Source: an uncultured Buttiauxella sp. (GTDB taxonomy: Bacteria > Pseudomonadota > Gammaproteobacteria > Enterobacterales > Enterobacteriaceae). From it: 64,000 nucleotides of DNA. Location: positions 1 through 64,000 of the forward strand of contig CAMLJN010000010.1 of NCBI GenBank assembly GCA_946480445.1. Reading direction: 5' to 3'. The position numbers and the translations under genes are program-made. Of this stretch, positions 30,756-39,977 are shown piece after piece. Within the stretch, counting starts at the first letter, position 1, and each line of letters opens with the position of its first letter. The notes below the pieces were generated by a model. It ran no database searches and was not told the origin of the DNA. It was given only the letters and a program-made list of their open reading frames with translations.

Positions 30756-31893
30756 GAACAGAAACTCCAGTTATCTATTTCGAAGGAAAACACTCGGCAT
30801 CCGCCAAATAAATAAAACAGCTACCGAAAGTGAGATAGATTTTCCGATATTCAAACCAGAGGGTCAAACTTGCAACTCAGCTCTCAACAAAAACATATTA
30901 TGTTGAAACGAAAGGAAATTATTATATCCATAATGAAATGAAGAATTAAAAATCGTCCTAAAAGAAGGAATATGCAATTGCGATATTTTTGACCACCATT
31001 ACACGCATAACGAGATTTAACACATAACAATCAGCTGATGTTGCAGGATTAAAAACTACAATATCTGTGCCACACCCAACAAAAGTATTACAACTCCCAC
31101 TCAATCGCAACAAAAGAAACACAAATTGACAACAAACTCAAACAAAAAACAATGCGCTCTACATGGTTATTATTTGAGAAAGATGATTAAAGTTGACCAA
31201 AGAAATAATGATATCCAAAACCATTACCCTGCATAGGTTTGTAATGGTCAGATGTAACTGATTCTTATTTGATAAAAAGCGGCTTAAACAGGCCGGTTTG
31301 TGCTTTAGCGTTTTTCCAGAAAGATCGTTCTGATTCATTTAGTGTCAAAGCTCCCTTTGATTGTCTAATCAGCGTGACCTGCCTCCAGGATTCGATGCAC
31401 CGTCAGTGAGTAATATCCGTTTTCTAACTGTCTAATTTTCCATTTCGCCACCGGCTACTTGCGATCGCTTGCAAATTTAACACTACGCGCCGGACCTTCT
31501 CAGAGTAGAAGCGACAATAGAAGACGCTGGTGTTCGCCCGTGAGCTACTCTTTCTGTGTATGTCTGCTTTGTGCCAAAAGCGTACATGCACGGAGCATAA
31601 TTCAATGAAAAGCGAGAAATGAAACACCTGCATCATCCCCAGTAGCCGCAATACTCCCACGATGCTGACTTTCATTGCAGCCCTGTGATGTTTGATGAGG
31701 ACCCATACTAAGGTTGCACACAGCGGCGAACGAAAGGGGACGGTCAAAAAACAGGCTTAATTTTGATATACCAGCTGCCCCCTCACACGGCATTACGGCC
31801 TGGGCACAAGTCCTAAAACTGGCGGCGACGGCATGTACCAAACTGACTCTATGATAAAATGATTATTTTTAAACCATAATTGTGCAGAAGTTC
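30756..31893. other. 1.1-kb AT-rich gap without a recognisable gene
   Basis: The first half is very AT-rich with many stops in all frames. The second half (31424-31841) has short minus-strand frames, including a stretch reading VRFWHKADI, a string that I recall from many spurious annotations and do not regard as a gene. I see no structured RNA or clear promoter, except that the end must carry the promoter of the plus-strand gene at 31894. Confidence 0.5.
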
Positions 31894-32565
31894 ATGAGTG
31901 AAATTAAATGGCAGATGGTCGACAAAATCGTGTTTATTAATCTGGCGCAGCGGCCAGACAGGCTGGCTGCCATAATGGCCGAATTGCAGAAAGTGAATGC
32001 CCCTGAAGAAAAAATCCTGCGCTTCAATGCCATCAAAGATGTAAACGGTGCATTGGGTTGTGCAAAATCTCACCTCAATGTGTTGATCATGGCACAAATG
32101 AACGGCTGGAATAATGTCTTGATTCTGGAAGATGACATGGTTTTCGAAAATGATCCCCCGTCGATTGCAAGGACAAATCTTTTTCTTGATGAATTAACCC
32201 AAAGGACCTGGGATGTAGGCTTCCTTTCCGCCAGTTACTACATCATTAAGAAGGTGAAAGAGCATTTTTATAAAGTGGAATTCGCGTATCTGGCAAACAG
32301 CTACCTGGTTAACAAGCCCTATTATAAAAAGTTGATGCATAATTATACCCAGGCGATTAGAAGGCTGGAACAGGGCGAGGCGCGTAACAAAGCAGGCCTC
32401 GATTCTCAATGGCTCACGCTGATGAAAGAGGATAACTGGTTTGGTGTTTATCCTTGTATCGGATACCAGCATCCGGGCATGAGCGACATAGAAAATATGG
32501 AACTGGATCGACGCGAGTACTTTAAAAGGCGAATAGACGATATCAGGTGCTTTGGATCATTTTAG
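31894..32565 (+). CDS. Glycosyltransferase family 25 (LPS-type)
   Basis: This is a 223-residue protein of the GT25 family, which adds galactose or related sugars to lipooligosaccharide in many Gram-negative bacteria. The start region has DKIVFINLAQRPDRLAAIMA (the inL-rr-dR motif), followed by GCAKSHLNVL and the metal-binding LILEDDM (about 86-92). The late region GLDSQWLTLM is also typical. It is a plus-strand singleton between a gene-poor gap and an IS3 remnant. The start (ATG 31894, GTG 31882 or ATG 31915) is uncertain. Acceptor unknown. Confidence 0.8.
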   Translation: MSEIKWQMVDKIVFINLAQRPDRLAAIMAELQKVNAPEEKILRFNAIKDVNGALGCAKSHLNVLIMAQMNGWNNVLILEDDMVFENDPPSIARTNLFLDELTQRTWDVGFLSASYYIIKKVKEHFYKVEFAYLANSYLVNKPYYKKLMHNYTQAIRRLEQGEARNKAGLDSQWLTLMKEDNWFGVYPCIGYQHPGMSDIENMELDRREYFKRRIDDIRCFGSF

Positions 32566-32661
32566 TCATGTTCATGTCCTTGTAGCCACCGGCACCACCA
32601 TCATGGGTCAAAATAACGATAAAATATCCTGAAAAATGCTACTCGGTACTTTGCAAGGCAA

Positions 32662-32860
32662 CCCGTTAGAAGTCTGAAAACGGAGTGGGTGCCGGATAAT
32701 GGATACGCTAATTTTAGCGAAGCCAGCACAGTGATAGCAAATGACATAACGGGATAATACAGCCAGCTCAGACCTCATCAATATAATGGTGGTGTGACGC
32801 CGAATGAATCAGAATGATTGTTCTGGAAAAAGCTAAAAGCGTGGCCAACTTTGTTGACCA
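32662..32860 (+). mobile_element. IS3-family transposase (OrfB) C-terminal remnant
   Basis: RSLKTEWVPDNGYANFSEAS, then an in-frame stop, then LRPHQYNGGVTPNESE and FWKKLKAW. This is the well-known tail of IS3-group transposases (SLKTEW ... RPH-YNGG-PPNESE). Two in-frame stops kill it. No element ends were found, so this is a fragment, lying just past the end of the Tad locus. Confidence 0.8.
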
Positions 32861-32898
32861 CCACAGTTTTGTCAGACGATAACTGTATAAGGGTGAGG

Positions 32899-33546
32899 TT
32901 AAGTACCTTTTTTCAGCAAATAGAGGTCAGCACGTCTGAAGCGTGGATTGCTCTCTTGACGCTCATCGGTTGCTCCCTTTTTTCCCAGGGGGATAAGAAA
33001 AGTATCGAAATCCTTTGCCGCTACTTGATGAGCAAGATACTGTGCTCGCCTTAAAGACAGCCAGTCATTAAAAGAATCTTCCCCTGTAGCATCCGTACTA
33101 CCGACAATCAACAACATATAATCCTCAGCTGAATATTGCGCAACGGCATTACGTATATTGCCGAGATCCTGCCGGTTTCGATTCGCCTGCGCGCTGGCAG
33201 GAGAAAAGTACACGCTGCCTATCAGCTGCGGACTCACTTTCAGCTGGCTTTGCAGGATTTCCATATACTTACTCTGCTCGCCCGCAAGACGGGGCGAACA
33301 GAGTTTATCCAGATGATCCAGAAACAAACGTGTTTTCTTCGCTCGCGAAATAGCCTCCCGGGAAATGACGGTGCGCGTTGTACCATCATAATTCAAGGCA
33401 TCATTTTTTTTGTTTTTAATGAGAGAGTTGGAATGAGTCACACTGCGGTTTTCACAGTTAAAAGTTGTCATTCCCTCCATCGCCTGTGCAAAGGAAATAC
33501 CCGATACAAACGAGAAGCAGATGAAATAATATTTAACCATTGACAT
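32899..33546 (-). CDS. OmpA-domain periplasmic protein at the end of the Tad operon
   Basis: This is a 215-residue protein with a signal peptide (MVKYYFICFSFVSGISFAQA) and a C-terminal OmpA-like peptidoglycan-binding domain (about 105-215: GSVYFSPASA, VGSTDATGEDSFNDWLSLRR, ending NPRFRRADLYLL). It overlaps tadG by 14 bp, so it belongs to the operon. An OmpA-domain protein downstream of tadG occurs in several Tad loci and may anchor the secretion machinery to the wall. Start could be ATG 33546 or 33540. Confidence 0.75.
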   Translation of the reverse strand: MSMVKYYFICFSFVSGISFAQAMEGMTTFNCENRSVTHSNSLIKNKKNDALNYDGTTRTVISREAISRAKKTRLFLDHLDKLCSPRLAGEQSKYMEILQSQLKVSPQLIGSVYFSPASAQANRNRQDLGNIRNAVAQYSAEDYMLLIVGSTDATGEDSFNDWLSLRRAQYLAHQVAAKDFDTFLIPLGKKGATDERQESNPRFRRADLYLLKKGT

Positions 33547-35176
33547 TACGGGTCGTCGACTCCTGGGAAAAATAATGTATAAAATGCGTTTCAATTTCTT
33601 TATCGAAATCATCGACATAATCATCAAGGAAAATAAAGCCGGTATCGTCATTCCAGCTCGTGGCGCATTGCAAAGCCATATAGTTTTCTGCAGCCTCAGC
33701 ATCCGGTGCCACCACCACGAGTTTACTTACCTTTCCTGAAGAGAAGGTATTCTTGATGGTAGTACAAGCTTCCTGAGCGCCAGCTAAGGCTTCTGGATCG
33801 ATGGTATCTTCTTTCCCTGAGATAAACATAATCACCACATTGCGGGTCAGGCTGGAACTCCCCGAAAAAGTACTTCTTCCGGCCCAAAGTAACCCTTCCA
33901 GCGCCAACAGATCTTTACCCGAATAGTCTATTGAGTTAAGCGAGGATTTAACGGTTTCCGGTGAGGAAATATTGCTGCTGACCATAGTCGATGGGCAGGT
34001 ATTCGTGTCGCCAAAATAATTATTTCTGGAGACAGAAAGTGCATAGTGGGTCGTTGGCGATAACGTCATTTTCGACGCAGACTGAGCATAATTCTCCTCG
34101 GGCATGGAAAAATCACCCTGATTTGCTACCTCATCCGTGTAATCTTCGAAATAGCGATAATTCTGGTAGCGCTTTGCATAGTGCTGCGCCAGCGGCAGAA
34201 ATTTTATATAGGTTTCACTTGCCTGGAGATCTTCAACGACCTTGGTTTGTTTATCTACCTTTTCCTGAGCATTATCAATGTTAGCCTCAAGCTGCGGCAG
34301 ACTATTGGTAAGCGAAGTCAACTGGTTATTAACTGAGTCAATTTGCTTTTGCAACTCAGCATACTCTTCGGTGCCCGGTTTATACTCAGCCTGTTCTTTC
34401 TTAAGATCGGCTAACTTTCTGTTCAGAGTAATGATAGAACTATTGGTACTGGAAAGGTTATTTATTGCAGAGGTAAGTTGCGACTTATAGGAGATCAGAA
34501 GATCTTCCTCCCTAAAAGCGTTCTCCCACCAGACAAAACTAAAGTCGTCCCCACGGTTAATTCCCGTATAACATCTACCGGCATTATTGACACGATATGA
34601 ATAGGGAATAATATTGACCCTGGTATCCGCAGCATCTCCCGTTAACCGTTTTAGTGCATTATAGAGGGGCTGACTAACGCGGCTCATATTCGCTTTATTT
34701 TCAGGCGTACTTTCAACAGCCAGATGGATATTTAAAGGATGAAGGACCTTAACCGTATTATCCAGAGAAGTGATATTGAGATGTTTACTTAAGTGCAGCG
34801 AATCATTCAATGTTTCAAAGGGGACAGTGGTGGTTTGCGAAGTGTTTGTTCTTGCGGAAATAATTTCCTGCAGCCGCTCATTATCCTTCAACTCTTCCAT
34901 ATCCTCTACGGAAGCATACTTGAACCTCTGCGTATACTGAAAGGAGCTTGTACCCGATGCGCTGACAATCTCTTTAAGCGCTGTCTGCGAACGGCCATGA
35001 TCGATCAGGGAAGTTCGAGCGACGGCGCTGGTAATATGAATATTTCTTAGTTTATCCAGGATAGAAAATGAAGTGTTTTCTACCCAGAATATTGAGATCA
35101 TCACCATCATGCCACCAATAGCCCATAGCGGCATTAAACTTCCCTTTTCAGAGGAAAAAAATGTTTGTAAATTCAT
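33533..35176 (-). CDS. tadG: Tad pilus assembly protein TadG
   Basis: This is a 547-residue protein with an N-terminal TadE/TadG-type hydrophobic segment (SSEKGSLMPLWAIGGMMVMI), a long central helical region predicted as coiled coil (about 230-310, repeated Leu/Gln/Lys heptads) and a C-terminal von Willebrand A-like part (VIMFISGKEDT and VSKLVVVAPDAEAAENY). TadG minor pseudopilins span the membrane and reach the periplasm. It follows tadF and is coupled to the OmpA-domain gene. Intact as read. Confidence 0.82.
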   Translation of the reverse strand: MNLQTFFSSEKGSLMPLWAIGGMMVMISIFWVENTSFSILDKLRNIHITSAVARTSLIDHGRSQTALKEIVSASGTSSFQYTQRFKYASVEDMEELKDNERLQEIISARTNTSQTTTVPFETLNDSLHLSKHLNITSLDNTVKVLHPLNIHLAVESTPENKANMSRVSQPLYNALKRLTGDAADTRVNIIPYSYRVNNAGRCYTGINRGDDFSFVWWENAFREEDLLISYKSQLTSAINNLSSTNSSIITLNRKLADLKKEQAEYKPGTEEYAELQKQIDSVNNQLTSLTNSLPQLEANIDNAQEKVDKQTKVVEDLQASETYIKFLPLAQHYAKRYQNYRYFEDYTDEVANQGDFSMPEENYAQSASKMTLSPTTHYALSVSRNNYFGDTNTCPSTMVSSNISSPETVKSSLNSIDYSGKDLLALEGLLWAGRSTFSGSSSLTRNVVIMFISGKEDTIDPEALAGAQEACTTIKNTFSSGKVSKLVVVAPDAEAAENYMALQCATSWNDDTGFIFLDDYVDDFDKEIETHFIHYFSQESTTRNVNG

Positions 35177-35189
35177 TTATGATTCTCTA

Positions 35190-35713
35190 TCAATGATGAT
35201 GTCCAGGCATCACCGAACTGCTGCCAATGACGAGATCATCATCGGAATAAAACATATTACTTATTTTACGGCAGACGGAAACCCGATACATACCGTTCTT
35301 CTTGGCAAAAGAAGTTTGGACATTGAAGCCATAAGTCGATAGCTTTTCTTTCAAAGAGCATTGTGTCCCGTCCTTTGAAGGAATATGGATTACCTGATAG
35401 GCACCTGTCTGATAGGCAACCTCTTCGACATAAAGATCGAAAAACTCTTCGATGAGTCCCCAAGAGCCGGAATATGATGCCTTAAAAGCTCAATATCTTT
35501 TGCCTGCAAATTTTTATCACCAAATAATGTGGATCGCTGTGCAACCAGACTGGCGACCTGGGCCGAAGTTTTTTCCGCGCTATAACTTAATACCATCACG
35601 TAAGCTTGCTGAAAAGTGTAAATAAAGAGTCCGGAAAAAAACATAAATACAAAGACGGCCTCCACTGCGACACTGCCTTTTTCACAGCTAAGTCGTTCAC
35701 CGATAGTAGTCAT
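35190..35713 (-). pseudogene. tadF: TadF minor pseudopilin, frameshifted
   Basis: The start ATG 35713 overlaps tadE by 17 bp. The N-terminus MTTIGERLSCEKGSVAVEAV with a hydrophobic helix carries the pseudopilin site (G|SVAVE, Glu at +5). At a run of four Gs near 35457-35461 the frame is lost and ends early at 35390. Reading on in the next frame gives IEEFFDLYVEEVAYQTGAYQ and continues to a TGA at 35190, about 170 residues in all, the usual TadF size. One extra G would restore the gene, so this is either a true frameshift, a phase-variable tract or a sequencing error. Confidence 0.75.
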
Positions 35714-36161
35714 TAACAGCGATAGTCTCTCTTGCCAGAACAACAGGAAGGCCAAATAATTCGCATATTTCATCACTGGATGCCAGGCGTTTGACCTCAT
35801 AACTGAACTTGATTATTTTACTTTTTTCACTACATTTTTCCGCCGTTGTTTTTGCAACATCACTATAACACTCGACGACTGATGGCTGATATTTCAATGA
35901 GTTAAAGTAGTTTCCTGTTCCCAGGGATTTTATCTGTTTGTCAAAATCAACAGATAACTTGTCTGGTTCACTCTTAAGTAAGGCAAGATCGCTTCGTTCG
36001 GTGGCCAAGGATTCATTCAAGGCGATCATTGCCATATCATTTTGAAATTTCAATATCTCATAAGTAAACATGATAAATATAAAGATAATCAAAAAAACCA
36101 TAGCGGTTTCTATTGATGCAACTCCTGACTCAGATTCAAAATCGCTTAAAAATCGGGTCAT
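35697..36161 (-). CDS. tadE: TadE-type minor pseudopilin
   Basis: This is a 154-residue protein. The N-terminal SGVASIETAMVFLIIFIFIM is a TadE pseudopilin segment: a Gly followed by VASIE with Glu at +5, then a hydrophobic helix. The remaining 110 residues are periplasmic with two cysteines. TadE and TadF are processed by the prepilin peptidase TadV and are needed for Flp pilus assembly. It lies 4 bp after tadD. Confidence 0.85.
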   Translation of the reverse strand: MTRFLSDFESESGVASIETAMVFLIIFIFIMFTYEILKFQNDMAMIALNESLATERSDLALLKSEPDKLSVDFDKQIKSLGTGNYFNSLKYQPSVVECYSDVAKTTAEKCSEKSKIIKFSYEVKRLASSDEICELFGLPVVLARETIAVNDYYR

Positions 36162-36165
36162 ATTT

Positions 36166-36909
36166 TTATATTTTACTGGCTTTAAGTTCTTTCATAATAA
36201 TATTAGCTTCGTCGACAGAGTAACGGGTTAAAAGGAGATCATAAGCCCGCCCAGTGCTACCTTCGCTGACGAGACTAAGGATCAGATTTGAGAAAATTTG
36301 TTTACTATCTTGCTCCTGATAGGCCTGATAAAAAACATCTGCGACTGGCGTCGCATTACTGGCTTTGGTCTTCTTCATCCACTTTGCCAGATTGATATTC
36401 TGCGCGAGGGCATCATTGCCAGGCAAAAATTGCTTTGCCTTCTCCAGAAGTGCCATGCAGGTATCAAAGGCATTTTTTTTACAATGGGCGATGGCTACAT
36501 ACATCATACCTTTCCCTTTATCTTCATCGGCCAGAAGCGAACCCGACTGATTGAGATCGTCATAATGTTCAATTGCACTATCCAGCTCATTGCGTAACAG
36601 ATTGTTCCGCAACAGCGCAATTTTCAGACGGGAATAATGTCGGCTGCTGGCATCAACCATTTTGCTCAGCGCGGTCAGCTCGTTATTTTCCATGTCGTAC
36701 CGATTAAGCTGATGATAGATATCAGCAAGGCGGAAGCGAACGTCAACATCATAAATATTTTTTTGAGCCTCCGCCCGAGTAAGTTCCAGAGCCTTTTCAA
36801 GCGCACCGACTTCTACCGCTAGCGCGGCAGTTTGTCTGGTATCCCTGGAACCATTAACCTGTGAACAAGAACAGGCCAGTAAGACAAATAAAACAAGAAA
36901 ATTTTTCAT
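36166..36909 (-). CDS. tadD: TadD-like TPR lipoprotein
   Basis: This is a 247-residue lipoprotein (signal MKNFLVLFVLLAC with lipobox LLAC) followed by helical repeats of the tetratricopeptide type (VDVRFRLADIYHQLNRYDME and later MYVAIAHCKKNAFDTCMALL). TadD is thought to help localise the outer-membrane secretin. It overlaps tadC by 4 bp. Confidence 0.82.
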   Translation of the reverse strand: MKNFLVLFVLLACSCSQVNGSRDTRQTAALAVEVGALEKALELTRAEAQKNIYDVDVRFRLADIYHQLNRYDMENNELTALSKMVDASSRHYSRLKIALLRNNLLRNELDSAIEHYDDLNQSGSLLADEDKGKGMMYVAIAHCKKNAFDTCMALLEKAKQFLPGNDALAQNINLAKWMKKTKASNATPVADVFYQAYQEQDSKQIFSNLILSLVSEGSTGRAYDLLLTRYSVDEANIIMKELKASKI

Positions 36910-37817
36910 GAAATCATATCCAACGAGAGATTTTGCATGGAGCGTAACAGCCCAGGTAAAATAATTTCCACAATAATAGGAAACATGATAAACAAAATTA
37001 ATGGAATACCCATCTTTGCATTCACAGCACCAATTTTTTCTTCCGTTTCTATAAAGTGAAACTGCCGTATCTCTTGTGCAAGGTTTTGCAGACTGCTGTG
37101 CATGCCGGCCCCAAACTGTGCTGAGTTCTTCACCGTAGAATTAAACTCCTGAACTTCAGAAAGGGGAACTTCCTGGTAAAGACGATCGCAGGCCTCATTC
37201 AGTGAAGCATATTTAATGGTGTTGCCAAAGTTAGATATACTTTGTCCCAGTAACGGAGAAAAGCGATAAAGCAAAGGTGATATAGCATCCACCGAAGAGG
37301 TTAACGTCATCCCGGTTTTGATACAGGTTGACATGAGGTCCAGGAAATAGACAAAGTTTGTCCTGAACTTCAGAAGTTGTTTTTTATGTTTACGCTCAAG
37401 ATGCATCTTTAAACCAATATAAAAAATCGTACTCCACATCGGAAACGCATAGAAAGGCATATCACCAAGCGTTGCCTTAACCAACAACACCGCCAGCAAG
37501 ACCAAATATGCAGCAAATACACCAAGATAGAACAGGGTGCTTTGCTCATTTTTATAGTAGCCAGCATTCCTTACCAACTCATGAAACTGAGTCTGGCTCA
37601 GATACTTTTCGTTAAATTTATATACCTTTTCCCTCAGATAATTAAATATATATCTCGCTCTATTCGAAAAACTTAAATACTCTGAGATGGTATTATGTTT
37701 AGAAACGATAAAATAAAACCTATCGTAATACTCCTCTTCTTTTTTTTGTTTTCTTATAACAAAGAAGAATACCGCAACACCAAAAATAAAAAGGATAATG
37801 GAAACTATCTGGATCAC
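36906..37817 (-). CDS. tadC: Tad inner-membrane platform protein TadC
   Basis: This is a 303-residue T2SSF-domain protein with an N-terminal helix, a central helical pair and a C-terminal helix. The cytoplasmic domain includes FVYFLDLMSTCIKTGMTLTS and QFGAGMHSSLQNLAQEIRQF. With TadB it forms the membrane platform driven by the TadA ATPase. It overlaps tadB by 4 bp and tadD by 4 bp. Confidence 0.9.
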   Translation of the reverse strand: MIQIVSIILFIFGVAVFFFVIRKQKKEEEYYDRFYFIVSKHNTISEYLSFSNRARYIFNYLREKVYKFNEKYLSQTQFHELVRNAGYYKNEQSTLFYLGVFAAYLVLLAVLLVKATLGDMPFYAFPMWSTIFYIGLKMHLERKHKKQLLKFRTNFVYFLDLMSTCIKTGMTLTSSVDAISPLLYRFSPLLGQSISNFGNTIKYASLNEACDRLYQEVPLSEVQEFNSTVKNSAQFGAGMHSSLQNLAQEIRQFHFIETEEKIGAVNAKMGIPLILFIMFPIIVEIILPGLLRSMQNLSLDMIS

Positions 37818-38728
37818 AGCTCAACCTTTTGAATCATCCGCGATATAATCACAAAACCCAGTGAAACGCTAATGACCACATATATCAAGACATAGCGCCC
37901 ATAAAGTTCATTAAACAAATAAATAAAGTTCGCATGTGCAAAAGAATACATCACACCGAGCATTATCGCAGGCAAGGTTGCCAGAATAAAAGCGGCCCCG
38001 CGCGATTCAGAAGTCAGCGCTCTGGTTTTCTTTTTTATTATCTGTGCGGCAATTAAGTCATCCGCCAGAGCCATCAATGTATCCTTTAAACTGCTGCCTT
38101 TCTGCACAGAAATTTTCAGGTAAGAGCTGAAAACATAGTATCCCTTGTAAGGATAGATTTCTTCGCCCTTATCCAGTATTTCTTCGAAACTGACTCCGCT
38201 TTTTAGCTGCAATGAAATTCGCTTAAACTCTCTCTGCATAATGCCAGCCAGGTTAATCGAAACTGAATCGACGGAAGCATAAAGCGTTTGGCCCACGGCG
38301 AGGTTACGGCTAATCAATCGCAGCGCATACGGAAAATGAACTTCAAAGTAGTCACTGAACGCTTTCTGGTATTTTTTACGTACGACATAAACAGCAATGG
38401 CGAACGTCGTCCCTACAGACAGCGCATAGGTCAAAGGCGAAGTCTTAAACGTTATGCAACAAAACCCCACAAAGCATACGTAGCCGAACGTCAGAATAGA
38501 TGCCGTAACAACATTCTTAATGCCATAAATCAGAAGAAAATCCGGTGACGAACTGCCACTAAAATATGATCCCAATGTCTTTTTAGGCGCTGTATTCTCC
38601 TTGCTCTCTATAAAATCATCACCCATGATCGCGGCAAGCTTGCGGTTGAGATATTGAGTCTTAACTCGTTTAAAAATAACCCAGCCCGGCAGGATACAAA
38701 AAACCATGAAAGCTAAAAAGCTAGTCAT
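37814..38728 (-). CDS. tadB: Tad inner-membrane platform protein TadB
   Basis: This is a 304-residue T2SSF-domain protein with hydrophobic segments at both ends and the cytoplasmic stretch FPYALRLISRNLAVGQTLYA followed by GSSLKDTLMALADDLIAAQI. Paired with TadC. It overlaps the end of tadA by 8 bp. Confidence 0.9.
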   Translation of the reverse strand: MTSFLAFMVFCILPGWVIFKRVKTQYLNRKLAAIMGDDFIESKENTAPKKTLGSYFSGSSSPDFLLIYGIKNVVTASILTFGYVCFVGFCCITFKTSPLTYALSVGTTFAIAVYVVRKKYQKAFSDYFEVHFPYALRLISRNLAVGQTLYASVDSVSINLAGIMQREFKRISLQLKSGVSFEEILDKGEEIYPYKGYYVFSSYLKISVQKGSSLKDTLMALADDLIAAQIIKKKTRALTSESRGAAFILATLPAIMLGVMYSFAHANFIYLFNELYGRYVLIYVVISVSLGFVIISRMIQKVEL

Positions 38729-39974
38729 TGATAATTTCCTTCAACTCCTGCTGCAAACCATAAAATGCGACTTTACGATCCAGAAGAGAATGCGAAAAAT
38801 TACGTTGATGCTGATACACCTGCGTACCATCAGGTTGTTTAACGCTGTTAAGGACGAAAACATCCTGACTTTGTATCACATCCCCTTCAATACCACCGAT
38901 CTCGCTGATACAGGTAACCTTACGTTCACCGTTCGACAAACGAGCACACTGTACAATAATGTCTACAGCCTGAGAGATCTGCCCTTTTAACGTTCTGGTA
39001 GGAATATTGGGATTGGCCATCGACAGCATACTTTCCAGACGAACCAACGCATCCTTTGGCGTATTGGCGTGAATGGTTGAGAATGACCCATCGTGCCCGG
39101 TATTCATTGCCTGCAACATTTAAAAGGCTTCTTCACCACGGCACTCACCAATAATAATGCGGTCCGGGCGCATACGGAGTGAGTTAATCACCAGGTCACG
39201 TATGCTGATATTGCCCTCACCGTCAACACCTTTCGGACGAGATTCCAGCCTGACAACATGCGCCTTTTGGATCTGTAATTCCGCCGCATCTTCTATTGTC
39301 ACCACCCTGTCGCCATCGTTAATTTCATGGGAGAGTGCATTTAACAACGTCGTTTTACCCGAGCCTGTGCCGCCAGAGATAATAATATTCGCTTTAACGC
39401 GCACCATCAGACTCAGATAATGCGCCATCTCCGGGGTCATGGAAGCGAAATTTATCAGTTCCATCAAACCCAGCTTATCTTCTTTAAACTTACGGATTGA
39501 GATAGTACAGCCATCCAGAGCTATCGGCGGAACAATAATATTTACGCGGCTACCATCTTGTAAGCGAGCATCCACCATCGGTGAACTTTCATCCACTCGT
39601 CTGCCTATCGCTGCCACGATTCTTTGTGCAACGCGCATTATCTGATCGTTGTTTTTAAAGATAGACTCCAGCCGAATCAGCCTCCCCGCTCTTTCAATAT
39701 AAAGTGAAGATGTCCCGTTGACCATAATATCATTTACCGAGGTATCATTTAATAACTCCTGCAATGGGCCAAGGCCAAATATATCATCATAGTAACTTTT
39801 CACCAGTTTATCTATATTGCGTCTGGTGATGATAATATTTTCACTATCGAGAATTGAAATCAGTTGAGTCTCAATGGAATCCAGTGTTTCATCAATATCA
39901 ACAACATTATTTCCATCTATGTTTAGTCGCTCCACCAAAAGGCTGCGTACTTTCTCATATTCTTTGATTTGCAT
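38721..39974 (-). pseudogene. tadA: Tad secretion ATPase TadA (CpaF), split by an ochre codon
   Basis: Full-length frame of 417 codons for the type IV/II secretion ATPase that powers Flp pilus export. N-terminal domain, then GLGPLQELLNDTSVNDIMVN, Walker A SGGTGSGKTTLLNAL, Asp box and Walker B RIIIGECRGEEA are in place. Codon 285 is TAA (39120-39122), exactly where homologues have Asp or Glu in GEEAF-x-MLQAMNTGHDG. The rest, with the His box (TGHDGSFSTIHANTP), continues in the same frame to 38721. A single GAA-to-TAA change would explain it. An ATG directly follows the stop, so a C-terminal fragment might be reinitiated. Confidence 0.9.
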
Positions 39975-39977
39975 AAC

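Noticed and set aside
31424..31841. Two short minus-strand frames, one with a VRFWHKADI stretch
   Set aside because: This stretch recurs in spurious annotations and there is no ribosome site; the region is gene-free island DNA.
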